Assembly (NCBI GenBank): GCA_050250395.1
Contig: JBFWOQ010000008.1
Coordinates: 1 to 64,000 of the forward strand
DNA length: 64,000 nucleotides
DNA from: JAGPUQ01 sp050250395
GTDB lineage: Bacteria > Pseudomonadota > Gammaproteobacteria > Pseudomonadales > Porticoccaceae
Direction of reading: 5' to 3'
Shown here: piece by piece, positions 1-7,076 of the stretch
Layout: every line of letters begins with the position of its first letter
Numbering within the stretch: position 1 is the stretch's first letter
The notes under the pieces: model-generated
The model's database searches: none
Seen by the model: the letters and a program-made list of their open reading frames with translations, nothing else
What the model was told of the DNA's origin: nothing
Position numbers and translations under genes: made by a program

Positions 1-104
1 ATGCCCGCGAAAGCGGGCATCCAGGTTTTCCCGCAGTCTCAATCAGTTGCGGACGTATGGATTCCCGCTGAAGCCTGCCCCCGACTCCGATCGGGGGCGG
101 GAAT
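1..104. repeat. two REP-like hairpin repeats upstream of tRNA-Pro
   Basis: Two short inverted repeats. The first (1-20) is an 8-bp stem closed by a GAAA loop. The second has outer arms at 61-68 and 97-104 (ATTCCCGC / GCGGGAAT) with a nested inner stem. The arm sequence is the same as in the pair at 46351-46439, so these belong to a dispersed intergenic family. No coding capacity is credible here. Confidence 0.6.
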
Positions 105-201
105 GACGAATAAATCAGCGCTTCCCTGGGTCCCACCGCTCTGGACAAAGCGCGGAAGGCATTTCCCCGGCGCGGAAGCACGCTACAGAGCGCAGTAACA
201 A

Positions 202-229
202 TTTACAGGAAAAGGGCCGGTGCTATAAT
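202..229 (+). promoter_or_regulatory. tRNA-Pro promoter
   Basis: A -35 hexamer TTTACA (202-207) and a perfect -10 TATAAT (224-229) are separated by 16 bp. They lie 26 bp before the tRNA. The stretch after the -10 is very GC-rich, as in stable-RNA promoters under stringent control (the latter is inference). Confidence 0.7.
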
Positions 230-254
230 GCGCCGCCCCGCGCACGGGGCATGA

Positions 255-331
255 CGGAGAGTAGCTCAGACTGGTAGAGCACTGCCTTCGGGAGGCAGGG
301 GTCGCAGGTTCAAATCCTGTCTCTCCGACCA
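255..331 (+). tRNA. tRNA-Pro (anticodon CGG)
   Basis: A 77-nt cloverleaf. The acceptor stem is 255-261 paired with 321-327 and starts C1-G72, as expected for proline tRNAs. The anticodon stem CTGCC/GGCAG encloses the loop TTCGGGA with anticodon CGG. The T arm contains GGTTCAAATCC. The discriminator is A and CCA is encoded. Its 3' 48 bases are repeated at 9149-9196, so this gene is the attachment site of the neighbouring element and stays intact on this side. Confidence 0.95.
284..331 (+). other. attL-side core repeat (3' half of tRNA-Pro)
   Basis: These 48 bases, from the anticodon stem to the CCA end, are identical to 9149-9196 in the same orientation. The match stops sharply on both sides. 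This is the usual signature of tyrosine-recombinase integration into a tRNA 3' end, where the incoming element restores the gene. Confidence 0.9.
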
Positions 332-378
332 GTAAAATCAAGCAGTTAAGCCACAACCACCAACAGCGAGTTTTCGAC

Positions 379-398
379 AAAAGTGCAATAAAAGTGCA
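379..398 (+). repeat. 20-bp end repeat, left copy (candidate integrase arm site)
   Basis: An exact 20-bp copy of 9025-9044 in the same orientation, made of two tandem AAAAGTGCA units. It lies 48 bp inside the left core repeat. Its mate lies 104 bp inside the right core repeat, just upstream of int. This position fits arm-type binding sites of tyrosine integrases; binding itself is inferred. Confidence 0.6.
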
Positions 399-491
399 GC
401 ACGGCTGGACGAAATGCAGCGGGCCACCGGGCGCTCGAAGCGCGATCTCGTCGAGGCTGCGATTCTGGCCTATCACGAAGCTACCGGGTAA
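396..491 (+). pseudogene. remnant of a ribbon-helix-helix protein (3' end only)
   Basis: The frame 396-491 reads like the conserved part of an RHH DNA-binding or antitoxin protein: ARLDEMQRATGRSKRDLVEA, then about ten more residues and TAA. The LD..Q..TGRSK..LV..AI..Y pattern is typical of the family. No start codon or ribosome-binding site precedes it, and the in-frame upstream sequence runs through the AAAAGTGCA repeat. It is therefore a 5'-truncated fragment, possibly left by an earlier recombination at this end. Confidence 0.5.
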
Positions 492-822
492 CGCCAATCT
501 TGGCGGCTATGGCTGCGAGTGTTGTCGCGGTCTGCGACTTCGTATCAGATTGATCCGAAGTTAGGTCGGTTCGTGCACCCTGCTCCAGCGCATAGCGCCA
601 TGTAGCGGTTACCGGATAACCAGCATGACTTCGACGGCTGCTGTAGGCTTGGCGTTGCCATCCACAACGCCAGCGCCTGGGCCGTGTTGCCGTGGTGCCA
701 GAGGTTGGCACCACGGTGCCAATGGCACCCGCGCGCGCGGGGGTGAACTGCTGCGGCCGACTGTCACTGTCAACGTTGACAGATGGCACCCGAGACATCC
801 GCGCCAAGGCCGCCGGCCATTG
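492..822. other. non-coding left-end region with clustered palindromes
   Basis: No convincing gene is present; the long frames here lack ribosome-binding sites and recognisable features. The stretch holds a 10-bp inverted repeat (691-700 / 706-715, CGTGGTGCCA), a second hairpin GGTGCC-AAT-GGCACC (715-729), a perfect 16-bp palindrome at 767-782 and a further GGCACC at 784-789. It follows the terminase-small-subunit-like gene, so a packaging site or a regulatory/termination region are both possible. Neither is shown. Confidence 0.5.
767..782. promoter_or_regulatory. perfect 16-bp palindrome, possible operator
   Basis: CTGTCAACGTTGACAG is self-complementary over all 16 bases. It lies 41 bp beyond the stop of the leftmost element gene, in non-coding DNA. 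A dimeric regulator or packaging protein could bind it; no partner is identified. Confidence 0.4.
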
Positions 823-1218
823 TCACTCCCACGAATCCCATGGCGCCCTCTCGGCGGGTCCCTTCGCCCGGCGCCTATCGCTGGTGCTCGACTGCGACAA
901 GCGCATTTTCGTGGCCAGCGACGCGATAGCGTTGGACTGCGCAACCTGCATCCGCAGCAACCGCGCCAGCGTCGGCAGGTCGCCTTCGGCAGCGGCGTCG
1001 ATCAGCTTCGCCACCCTCCGCGACGCCACCACATGCCGGCAATACTGAACCAGCAGGCCGTGCGTTTCGCGCGGAAAATGGTCGGCCGGAAGCCGGTTCA
1101 CCACCTCCACCCACTCCCGTGCCTGTTCGTCTGTCAGCTCAGCAGGCGGATCAGGCCGAGCCGGCAGCGCGACCACCACGGCCATGTCATTGGCGGACTT
1201 GCGCCCTCGTGTACCCAT
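823..1218 (-). CDS. second terminase-small-subunit-like protein
   Basis: A 131-residue protein. It starts at an ATG preceded by GAGGTAA. It opens with MGTRGRKS, then a Pro-rich linker and a helical region with ELTDEQAREW and LLVQYCRHVV, and ends near LATKMRLSQSS. I recognise this layout (basic start, ELT..QA..W, LL..YCRH, late Met-Arg-Leu) from phage proteins labelled terminase small subunit, but the match is from memory. It differs from the P27-type protein at 3336-3815, so the element would carry two packaging-recognition proteins. It is the last gene before the palindrome-rich left end. An unrelated phage HTH protein remains possible. Confidence 0.55.
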   Translation of the reverse strand: MGTRGRKSANDMAVVVALPARPDPPAELTDEQAREWVEVVNRLPADHFPRETHGLLVQYCRHVVASRRVAKLIDAAAEGDLPTLARLLRMQVAQSNAIASLATKMRLSQSSTSDRRRAKGPAERAPWDSWE

Positions 1219-1327
1219 TTGCGTTACCTCGAAAAAGCCGTTTTTGGCCGTTTATGAAAAGGTGACTACCCCAACCGTTCCCGCGAGGTCGGCCGTTGGA
1301 CTGTTGAAACCGCCCCCGTGGCCGCCC

Positions 1328-1534
1328 TCACGGCTCATAGTCCCACATCGCAGGCAGGCCTGTGTCCCGCTGTCTGGCCGCTGGCTTGGTCATCTGGTCA
1401 CGCCAACCGGCGACGGTCTCAGCCGCGTGCCCGCAGGCCGCAGCCGCTTCCTTGGCGGTCTTGCCAGCCCGCCGCGCATTGTCGAAAACCTCGACCGCTC
1501 GGCGGCGGTGCTCAGTGCTAAAGATCTTCCTCAT
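1328..1534 (-). CDS. small helix-turn-helix-like protein
   Basis: 68 residues. The first 50 (FSTEHRRRAVEVFDNARRAG ... AAAACGHAAETVAGWRDQM) resemble the homeodomain-like HTH at the start of IS3-type transposases and of some phage regulators. It lies between the capsid gene and the second terminase-like gene, with gaps of 77 and 109 bp. The ribosome-binding site is weak, so the start is uncertain. A DNA-binding role is inferred from the fold pattern only; no transposase remainder is present. Confidence 0.5.
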   Translation of the reverse strand: MRKIFSTEHRRRAVEVFDNARRAGKTAKEAAAACGHAAETVAGWRDQMTKPAARQRDTGLPAMWDYEP

Positions 1535-1611
1535 GGCGCAATCCCCAGCTCAAACGCAAAAAAGCCCCGCCAGCGAGCCAGCAGGGCAATGAGCAAGATC
1601 ACGGAACCAGA

Positions 1612-2820
1612 TCAGAGCGTCAGTGAACCGTACAGCGTCGCGGTCGGGCGCTCGACAGTGAACAGCGCCCGAAGCTCGGCCAAAACCGTAACGAGGTTCT
1701 GCGTGAATTGGGCATTTCGGTAGCCGATCTCGATCCGCGCATCCTCGCGGGGGCGGAAAGTACCCACCTGCTCCGTGCTGGTCACGGCGAACTTCCCGAC
1801 CGGCATGGCGGGGGTAGCGTGGATTTCGATCTCCCAAATGCCCCGGGAGCCAGCGCCGCCGGGGCTGCCCCAAATGTACTGGCTTCCGCCGTCCTTGATG
1901 CGTTGCATCGCGCGCAGATCGGTATTCGAGATGACCAAGAGGTCGGGCTGCACCTCGTAAGTATCCGCCAGCACGCCAAGCGCCCGGTTGATGGAGTCGA
2001 TGGCCGTGTCGCCCGACGTCGGAGTGAACGCGACCCGGTTATCGGCGTGGGTCAATCCCTTCATCTGCGCGCCCACCCCGGTGCCGGCGATGAGTTGCTG
2101 TTCCAGCTTCAACTCAAGAAAGTACCGGAGTCGCGTATCGATCACATTGCCCAGCTCAGCCACGTCCGAGAGAATTTGCCGCGAGGCCTCGATCCAGGTC
2201 GCGATGGTTGGGATTTTGGCATCGATGAGTTCCCACTCCAGCACCGATTCGGGTTTATCCACCCCTTCGTGCTGGAACGGACTCCCGGCGCCGATCACGT
2301 CCGCATTGTTCTGAACGTTGCCGGTCTCACGGCTGAATTCGACAGACCCGCCGCTGGCTGGAACAGAGTTGAGCCGCTGCCGGAACCACCGCGTGCGTTG
2401 AACTGGCGACACGATGCCGACATTCTCCGAAACGCCCAAGCCGGCGTTGTCATAAGTGATGGCGGCACTGACGGGCAGGAGCAGGTTGGACGCGACGTTG
2501 ATTGAGGTCTTCGTTGATCGCCGAGAAGCCACGTCCTGAAATTCCGGCGCCTTCGTCAGCTTGGCGGCCAGTGCGGCGCCAGCGTTTCCGACATTCGCGC
2601 CAGGCGTGCGCAGCGCGTAGTCCGCCACTTTCTGCTCGATCTCCAGCAGGTTGAGGTTGGCGGCCTCGGCTTTCTGCGTCGCGGCCGAAATGCCGGCCTC
2701 GGTCTGGCGCCGGAACTTGGCAAGCTCCGCGTTCCATCGATCAAGCTCGGCAGCGACGAGCTCTGCGGTCGAGCTATTTGCATAAACGGCACGAATGCCG
2801 CGATGTTGAGATACGTTCAT
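1612..2820 (-). CDS. HK97-type phage major capsid protein
   Basis: 402 residues from the ATG at 2820, which has AGGTGA five bases upstream. The first ~120 residues are helical and charged, like the scaffolding (delta) region of HK97-family capsid precursors. They are followed by the core with LLLPVSAAI near residue 140, a central VDKPESVLEWELIDAKIPTI segment, EASRQILSDV, TGVGAQMKGL and a C-terminal receptor-like end. No separate protease or portal gene is in the element. Cleavage would need a helper enzyme, or not occur. It is the largest gene of the left half and has its own repeat-containing leader upstream. Confidence 0.85.
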   Translation of the reverse strand: MNVSQHRGIRAVYANSSTAELVAAELDRWNAELAKFRRQTEAGISAATQKAEAANLNLLEIEQKVADYALRTPGANVGNAGAALAAKLTKAPEFQDVASRRSTKTSINVASNLLLPVSAAITYDNAGLGVSENVGIVSPVQRTRWFRQRLNSVPASGGSVEFSRETGNVQNNADVIGAGSPFQHEGVDKPESVLEWELIDAKIPTIATWIEASRQILSDVAELGNVIDTRLRYFLELKLEQQLIAGTGVGAQMKGLTHADNRVAFTPTSGDTAIDSINRALGVLADTYEVQPDLLVISNTDLRAMQRIKDGGSQYIWGSPGGAGSRGIWEIEIHATPAMPVGKFAVTSTEQVGTFRPREDARIEIGYRNAQFTQNLVTVLAELRALFTVERPTATLYGSLTL

Positions 2821-2925
2821 TTGGTTCACCTGTGTTGGTAGGCGGTCGACCACACGGCCGCACCGCGATAAGTACGGGTTTTTGTCCGTCCATCCAACAG
2901 CGCCCGGCATGAAGGAGTCAGATCC

Positions 2926-3009
2926 GGTAGCGCACGGCGTACCGCTTGAAGATCGCCAGGGTAGCGCACGGCGTACCGATGGCAGGTGCTGAGGTAGCGC
3001 ACGGCGTAC
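2926..3009. repeat. three 17-bp direct repeats in the capsid leader
   Basis: GGTAGCGCACGGCGTAC occurs exactly at 2926-2942, 2960-2976 and 2993-3009, with periods of 34 and 33 bp (about three helical turns). They lie between the 97-residue gene and the capsid gene, close to a T8 tract and a TAAAAT box on the minus strand. Iterated operator sites or a leader RNA element are both possible; three units of this kind do not make a CRISPR array. Confidence 0.75.
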
Positions 3010-3052
3010 AGCAGCGAATAAATTTTACCAAAAAAAACCGTTGCATTCTCAC

Positions 3053-3346
3053 TCAATTGAGCGTTGTCGGCGGCGGTGCGCTCGGATCGTTACGGATCGA
3101 TGCTGCCAATGCCTCGGCCCATGCCGCGATGCCGAGCGGTCCGCCTCGATGCGCGCCGACCAGGGCCAACGCCAACCGAATCACGGCACTGGAGTCGACC
3201 GCGGTCGGCTCCGCGATAGCCAGGTTAACCGCGACGCGCATGATCTCGCGGGCGCCCGTTGTATCCGTCACGCCCTCATCGGCCATCAGGACAAGCGCGC
3301 GCGACAGGATTTCGCGGCAGATTGCAGTTTCCGTTTCAGTAGTCAT
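3053..3346 (-). CDS. hypothetical 97-residue element protein
   Basis: It starts at an ATG (3346) inside the end of the upstream terminase gene, overlapping it by 11 bp. It is mostly helical, with TEGD-like acidic and Ala/Leu-rich segments and an APPPTTLN tail. No family is recognised. Tight coupling to the P27-type terminase small subunit suggests co-expression and perhaps a packaging or capsid-linked role, which is inference. Its stop codon lies inside a 10-bp palindrome, followed by a T8 tract. Confidence 0.6.
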   Translation of the reverse strand: MTTETETAICREILSRALVLMADEGVTDTTGAREIMRVAVNLAIAEPTAVDSSAVIRLALALVGAHRGGPLGIAAWAEALAASIRNDPSAPPPTTLN

Positions 3347-3815
3347 TTTTCGACTCTCCGTTTGTTGAGCGAGGATAGTCGGCCACCAGGCCGGCGAACT
3401 TCGATGTCGAGGGCTTCGGCGGCGGCGGGAGCTGGTCGCGGCTGGTCGGGTCGAGCCCCAGGCGCCGGCCCAGGCTCGCCATGCCAGCACCGGCGCTGCG
3501 CTGCACGGCCAGCCACGGATTGGTGCGCTTGGCACCGCGAGCGCCGGTGATGACTGCGCCTTCAGTCGCGAGATGAAGCGTGGCCTCCCGGAACTCGTCC
3601 GCCGCGGTGCAGTAGGCCGCAAGGGCCGTTTCGTCGGTGATGCGAAACACGCCAGGCATCGCGGTGACGATCCGGTCCCATACCTCGGCGGCGTAGCCGG
3701 TGACGTGCTCCGGACGCTCGGCAGCGCCAACGGGCTGGACACCTCGCGAGCTGATCCGGCGTTTTGAGGGGTTTCCCGAAAGCTCGCGGAGGTGCGGTGG
3801 GGTTTTCCTGCTCAT
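3336..3815 (-). CDS. P27-family phage terminase small subunit
   Basis: 159 residues from the ATG at 3815, chosen because AGGAGA lies eight to nine bases upstream; the open frame extends further but without such a site. It begins MSRKTPPHLRELSGNPSKRR, the basic start typical of P27-family small terminases. It then has EVWDRIVTAMP, ITDETALAAYCTAADEFREA and a C-terminal NPWLAVQRSAGAGMASLGRR motif, where family members carry the conserved N-P-x-x-x-x-x-x-x-A region. It would recognise DNA for packaging and recruit a large terminase, which this element lacks and a helper would have to provide. Confidence 0.85.
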   Translation of the reverse strand: MSRKTPPHLRELSGNPSKRRISSRGVQPVGAAERPEHVTGYAAEVWDRIVTAMPGVFRITDETALAAYCTAADEFREATLHLATEGAVITGARGAKRTNPWLAVQRSAGAGMASLGRRLGLDPTSRDQLPPPPKPSTSKFAGLVADYPRSTNGESKNDY

Positions 3816-3894
3816 GTGCTGTATCTCCTGCTTGAAACACGTTTTCAAAAACACTGCGGCGTCTATATTTCGACTACCCACGCCGTTCCCGTGG

Positions 3895-4026
3895 TCACGG
3901 GCTTTTCACTGTTTCAACCCGCCCCATGGGTGCACGCCGTCGCCGCTTCGGTTGCCGCTTGGCCTGTGCCAGATCGCGGATACGGGCGCGGTAGGCTTCG
4001 GTGGTTCGATCAGTTGGGTCGGTCAT
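3895..4026 (-). CDS. 43-residue basic protein
   Basis: An ATG at 4026 overlaps the stop of the Spo11-like gene in an ATGA junction, and the frame closes with TGA at 3895. The product starts MTDPTDRTTEAYRARIRDL and continues with a strongly basic run (KRQPKRRRR), so it may bind nucleic acid. The translational-coupling junction is the main support; length alone would not justify the call. No family is recognised. Confidence 0.5.
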   Translation of the reverse strand: MTDPTDRTTEAYRARIRDLAQAKRQPKRRRRAPMGRVETVKSP

Positions 4027-4940
4027 GGCGTATCCCCGAGTATTTCTGTGCCTGCCTGAATTTGCTCCCGCTGCGCCATCCAGCCAGCGAAGAAACCCTT
4101 CATGCTCTCAATTTCTGCCGCCTCAACCATGCGCGCACGCTCCCATTGATCGTGATCCAGTAGTTGCAAGATGGCACCCTCGACAACTTCGCGCAGAACG
4201 GGAGGCGGCAGCGCGTCCAGCTCCCAACAAGTGTTGCCGTATCTCTCAACAAACCAGTCATGCCGCGGGTCGCCGGACTTCGTGCTCGCGGGAAACCCCG
4301 GTAGATCGTGCTCGGCAATCTGCTCGCGGCGGATAGCCATCCGAACCAACCCGGCCGTTCCGCCGTACCGCTCAAGCCTGCTGGGGATATCGCGCTGCGA
4401 CATGGACATGCCGGAAGGATCGTAATCGCCCACATAGAGGATCGATGTTGGCTTGTCGGCGCTGGCCTGCTCCCGCGCCGCATCGTGCAGCAGCGTGGCA
4501 CTGCTGAACCCGTGAAGCACCCGAAGGGTTACCCCGTACTCATCCAGCACCGGCGCCAGCGTGCCGCGCACCGTGCCCTTCTCGGACCACACTTCAACCA
4601 CGTGGGGCTGGTCCTGCCAGTAGTCCTTGCGGTACTGCCTGACGGTCGCGCGTAATATCTGCTCGGGGTTGTCCCACGTTTGGGCGCGCTCGGCAGAGCG
4701 GTTTTCATCGACCACCCACCACCACGGCACACGCCCCGCTTCCCGCGCCGCCACCAGGACGCGACTGACCTTGTCGGTTTCCGCCTTCGACATATTCGCA
4801 ATATGGCCTGCCACGAAAAGCCGATAACAAACTGCACGCACTGACGCGGGCTGTATCTCTTCGAGGATATCGACGATGGCGGCCGTTAGCGCCAGCGTTT
4901 TCTGTGCAGGTCCGCGTCCACGTCGTTTGTAAGCAGTCAT
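4023..4940 (-). CDS. Spo11/topoisomerase VI A-like TOPRIM protein (Topo mini-A type)
   Basis: 305 residues. The N-terminal part (about 15-80) reads as a winged helix with ASVRAVCYRLF, placing Tyr39 where the DNA-cleaving tyrosine lies in topoisomerase VI A. A TOPRIM domain follows: Glu120 in VEVWSEKGT and Asp172/Asp174 in VGDYDPSGMSM, the acidic set that binds Mg2+. No topoisomerase VI B (GHKL ATPase) gene is present. Stand-alone A-type proteins of mobile elements have been described as Topo mini-A, and this fits that description. A nicking, transesterase or replication-linked role is inferred. The gene overlaps the DUF3631 gene by ATGA and so belongs to the replication module. Confidence 0.7.
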   Translation of the reverse strand: MTAYKRRGRGPAQKTLALTAAIVDILEEIQPASVRAVCYRLFVAGHIANMSKAETDKVSRVLVAAREAGRVPWWWVVDENRSAERAQTWDNPEQILRATVRQYRKDYWQDQPHVVEVWSEKGTVRGTLAPVLDEYGVTLRVLHGFSSATLLHDAAREQASADKPTSILYVGDYDPSGMSMSQRDIPSRLERYGGTAGLVRMAIRREQIAEHDLPGFPASTKSGDPRHDWFVERYGNTCWELDALPPPVLREVVEGAILQLLDHDQWERARMVEAAEIESMKGFFAGWMAQREQIQAGTEILGDTP

Positions 4941-6289
4941 GGTGCACCCCCGTTGCAGTAACAGCGGCTGCCGTCGTCAAAGCACTTCGGGCAGGTGGTG
5001 TGCGCGGCCGTGCAAGGTGCGTCAATCGTGGCGGGTGTGGCGGATGTGGCGGACTCATAGCGAGGTGGTCCCAGATACCTAAGCCATGCGTCATGCAGGT
5101 CTTCGCGCTTGTATCCCTTGGGCGTCGCACCACCGACGCGGATGTTGCCGGGCTTGATGTTGTATGCCCGCAGCCGTGAAGACAGCCCGCGCGAATCCAA
5201 CGGCTTCCCTCTCAGGTCACCCCAGGGTGAATCTTCCAGTGCGTGCAGTTTTTCAAGAAGTGTCGCCGTGGGCTGGTGGTCATCATCACCGAAGACTTCC
5301 CGGATATCTGAAAGCAGTTGAATCCCTAGGCTAGGTACACCTCCCTTAGAATCCGCCACAAGCGCCACAGCCGCCACACGCGCGACTTCCGGCCAGTCGC
5401 CTCCCGCCGCATCCGCAACGGCCAGCAGCGCCTCCCACACGTCGGCATCGCGGTCAGTAATGCCGCTCGGCATCTCCGGCCATGTAATGCGGTCGGCCAC
5501 CTGTACCGCCCATGCGGCCAGCCTGTCGCGCAATGCGTGGCCTTCATCGACATGCACCCGCCGCCGAAATGGCTCCACCTGCTCCGATGGTGCCCGGCGG
5601 CGCATTTTGACAATTACGGCGCGGGACATGATGGTGTCAGGAAGCCCGCCTAAGCCCGCCAGCGCAACGGCGCAGTAGGCCGGAATCTCTTCCGTCTCGA
5701 CAATCTTCCCGCGCACCACACAGCGCCCAGCGACGGCGCCGCGTCGGTGCCCCGCATTCAGTAGTCCGCGAATTTCTTCATTATCCTTTGCCTTGGGGCC
5801 GAAAACGGTGTCGATCTCGTCGAAGAGGATTGTTGGGCGCCCGTCTTCGCTTCCGACTTTCCGAAAAAGATAGGCCGGGGTCACGTTGACCGCCTCGACT
5901 GGCAGCGGAACAAGCAGTTCGGTTACCTCAAGCGCGCGCGATTTCCCGCTGCCGGGCTCCGGCGACAGGAAGGCTATTCGTGGCGTCGAATCCCATTTTT
6001 CCATCAAGTGGCAGTGTGCGATCCATAGCGTGTGCGCAACGCCGGCGTGCTCGCTTGGGTAGGCCACGAATCGGGCAGCGAAGGCACTGACATCGGCCAG
6101 CAGCGCGGCGCCATCCTGGGTGCCAAGTGTTGAGTGTGCTTCCATGGGTGCGGACAGGCTCGCTCCGCGCAGAGGCTTCGCGCTCCCCGTGCGCTTGGCC
6201 TTCGCCAGCTGCTCGGCCGCCAATTGGTCCAGGTAGGAGGCGCCCCTCGCCGCGGCAGCCTCGTCGCGTCGCCATTGTTCAATTCCCAC
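4937..6289 (-). CDS. DUF3631 domain ATPase (element replication protein)
   Basis: 450 residues. The GTG start at 6289 has GGAGG six bases upstream and overlaps the primase-like gene by 11 bp. Walker A is SPEPGSGKS near residue 112 and Walker B is PTILFDEID near 155. The C-terminal half matches the DUF3631 layout (TWPEMPSGITDRDADVWE, LLSDIREVF, SSRLRAYNIKPGNIR, KGYKREDLHDAWLRYL). The tail holds four cysteines (CPKC...CYC), perhaps a zinc site. DUF3631 proteins accompany primase-like proteins in prophages and islands, so a helicase-like role in element replication is likely. Confidence 0.75.
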   Translation of the reverse strand: MGIEQWRRDEAAAARGASYLDQLAAEQLAKAKRTGSAKPLRGASLSAPMEAHSTLGTQDGAALLADVSAFAARFVAYPSEHAGVAHTLWIAHCHLMEKWDSTPRIAFLSPEPGSGKSRALEVTELLVPLPVEAVNVTPAYLFRKVGSEDGRPTILFDEIDTVFGPKAKDNEEIRGLLNAGHRRGAVAGRCVVRGKIVETEEIPAYCAVALAGLGGLPDTIMSRAVIVKMRRRAPSEQVEPFRRRVHVDEGHALRDRLAAWAVQVADRITWPEMPSGITDRDADVWEALLAVADAAGGDWPEVARVAAVALVADSKGGVPSLGIQLLSDIREVFGDDDHQPTATLLEKLHALEDSPWGDLRGKPLDSRGLSSRLRAYNIKPGNIRVGGATPKGYKREDLHDAWLRYLGPPRYESATSATPATIDAPCTAAHTTCPKCFDDGSRCYCNGGAP

Positions 6290-6743
6290 AGCCCACCTCC
6301 GCCGCCGCAGCGCGCAGGAGCCCGGCAGCCTGTGCCACGCGGTCCAGGTCGCGGCGGGTGAGTGGATTACCCTGCATGAGCTGCTCGCCGGCTATCGCAA
6401 CGACAAGCGCCTCAAAGGCCACGCCCCCCAGTGCGTCGCGCGGCGTCCAGCGTTCGCCAGGACGAAGCGCCCGGCGGTTTTCGAGTTTGCGCGGGAAAAG
6501 ATCGTGCAGCCGCAGCCCGACGGCCTCGACAACATCGGCGGCGCCGCAGCCGCTCCAGCACTTCAGTAGCAGCGTGCCGTCTTCCAGCTCCCGGACGTTG
6601 AGACTGGGGCGCGAGTCGGCGTGTGCCGGGCAAAGTGCGAGCCATTTTCCGGGCGCGGTTTTCTTCACTTTATCCAGCCGCGGAAGCAGTTTTTCGACCG
6701 GCGGGGTTGCGATATACTGGGCGCGCTCGTTTCGGTAAGTCAC
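6279..6743 (-). CDS. primase-like protein with CHC2-type zinc finger
   Basis: About 154 residues from a GTG at 6743. The open frame reaches 6944, but that part overlaps the HTH gene in another frame and looks like a shadow. The zinc finger reads CPAHADSRPSLNV ... LLKCWSGCG, the C-x2-H ... C-x3-C form of DnaG-type N-terminal domains. The rest is helical, and no TOPRIM primase core is visible. It probably works with the DUF3631 ATPase downstream to start replication. The exact start is uncertain: the purine run before the GTG is very close. Confidence 0.65.
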   Translation of the reverse strand: MTYRNERAQYIATPPVEKLLPRLDKVKKTAPGKWLALCPAHADSRPSLNVRELEDGTLLLKCWSGCGAADVVEAVGLRLHDLFPRKLENRRALRPGERWTPRDALGGVAFEALVVAIAGEQLMQGNPLTRRDLDRVAQAAGLLRAAAAEVGCGN

Positions 6744-6787
6744 CTGCCCCCGCGCCGCGCCCACGGCCGGGGGTTTTCTTCGCCCGA

Positions 6788-6994
6788 TCACGGATGGACC
6801 ATCGCGGCGTTTTCGCGCTCGGCAATCCACTCTTGAATGGCAGCCGGCGTCAGCATTCGCCGGCGCCCGACTTTCAGACTTCGAAGCCGCCCGGCGTTGA
6901 TTTCGCTGTACAGGGTGACGTGCGAAACCCCGGTAATCGCGCACGATTCCCGGATCGACAGCAACGCCTTCGCTTGTGAAAGGGGTTCTTTCAT
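6788..6994 (-). CDS. AlpA/excisionase-type HTH protein
   Basis: 68 residues from an ATG with AGAGG six to seven bases upstream. The pattern LLSIRESCAITGVSHVTLYS ... LKVGRRRMLTPAAIQEWIAE is the MerR-like winged helix shared by AlpA regulators and phage excisionases (helix 2 'SHVTLYSEI', wing 'VGRRR'). As the first gene of the replication module, close to int, it probably controls excision, replication-gene transcription, or both. The two roles cannot be separated by sequence. Confidence 0.8.
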   Translation of the reverse strand: MKEPLSQAKALLSIRESCAITGVSHVTLYSEINAGRLRSLKVGRRRMLTPAAIQEWIAERENAAMVHP

Positions 6995-7030
6995 TCGACG
7001 CCTCTCCGCTTCCGTTTGATTACGGTGGCG

Positions 7031-7059
7031 AAGTTAGCGACGCTTTCGGCCGTTGTCAG
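7031..7059 (-). promoter_or_regulatory. candidate promoter of the HTH-replication module
   Basis: On the minus strand CTGACA (7054-7059, five of six) and TAACTT (7031-7036, three of six) are spaced by 17 bp. The HTH gene starts 36 bp downstream. This is the only reasonable sigma70-like pair in the gap. Confidence 0.35.
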
Positions 7060-7076
7060 TAGCCAAGGTTTGCAGA

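Noticed and set aside
1328..1534. Insertion sequence
   Set aside because: The HTH resembles the start of IS3-type transposases, but no catalytic (rve) part or terminal inverted repeats are present.
2926..3009. CRISPR array
   Set aside because: Only three 17-bp repeats with 16-17-bp gaps and no cas genes. Unit length and number do not fit.
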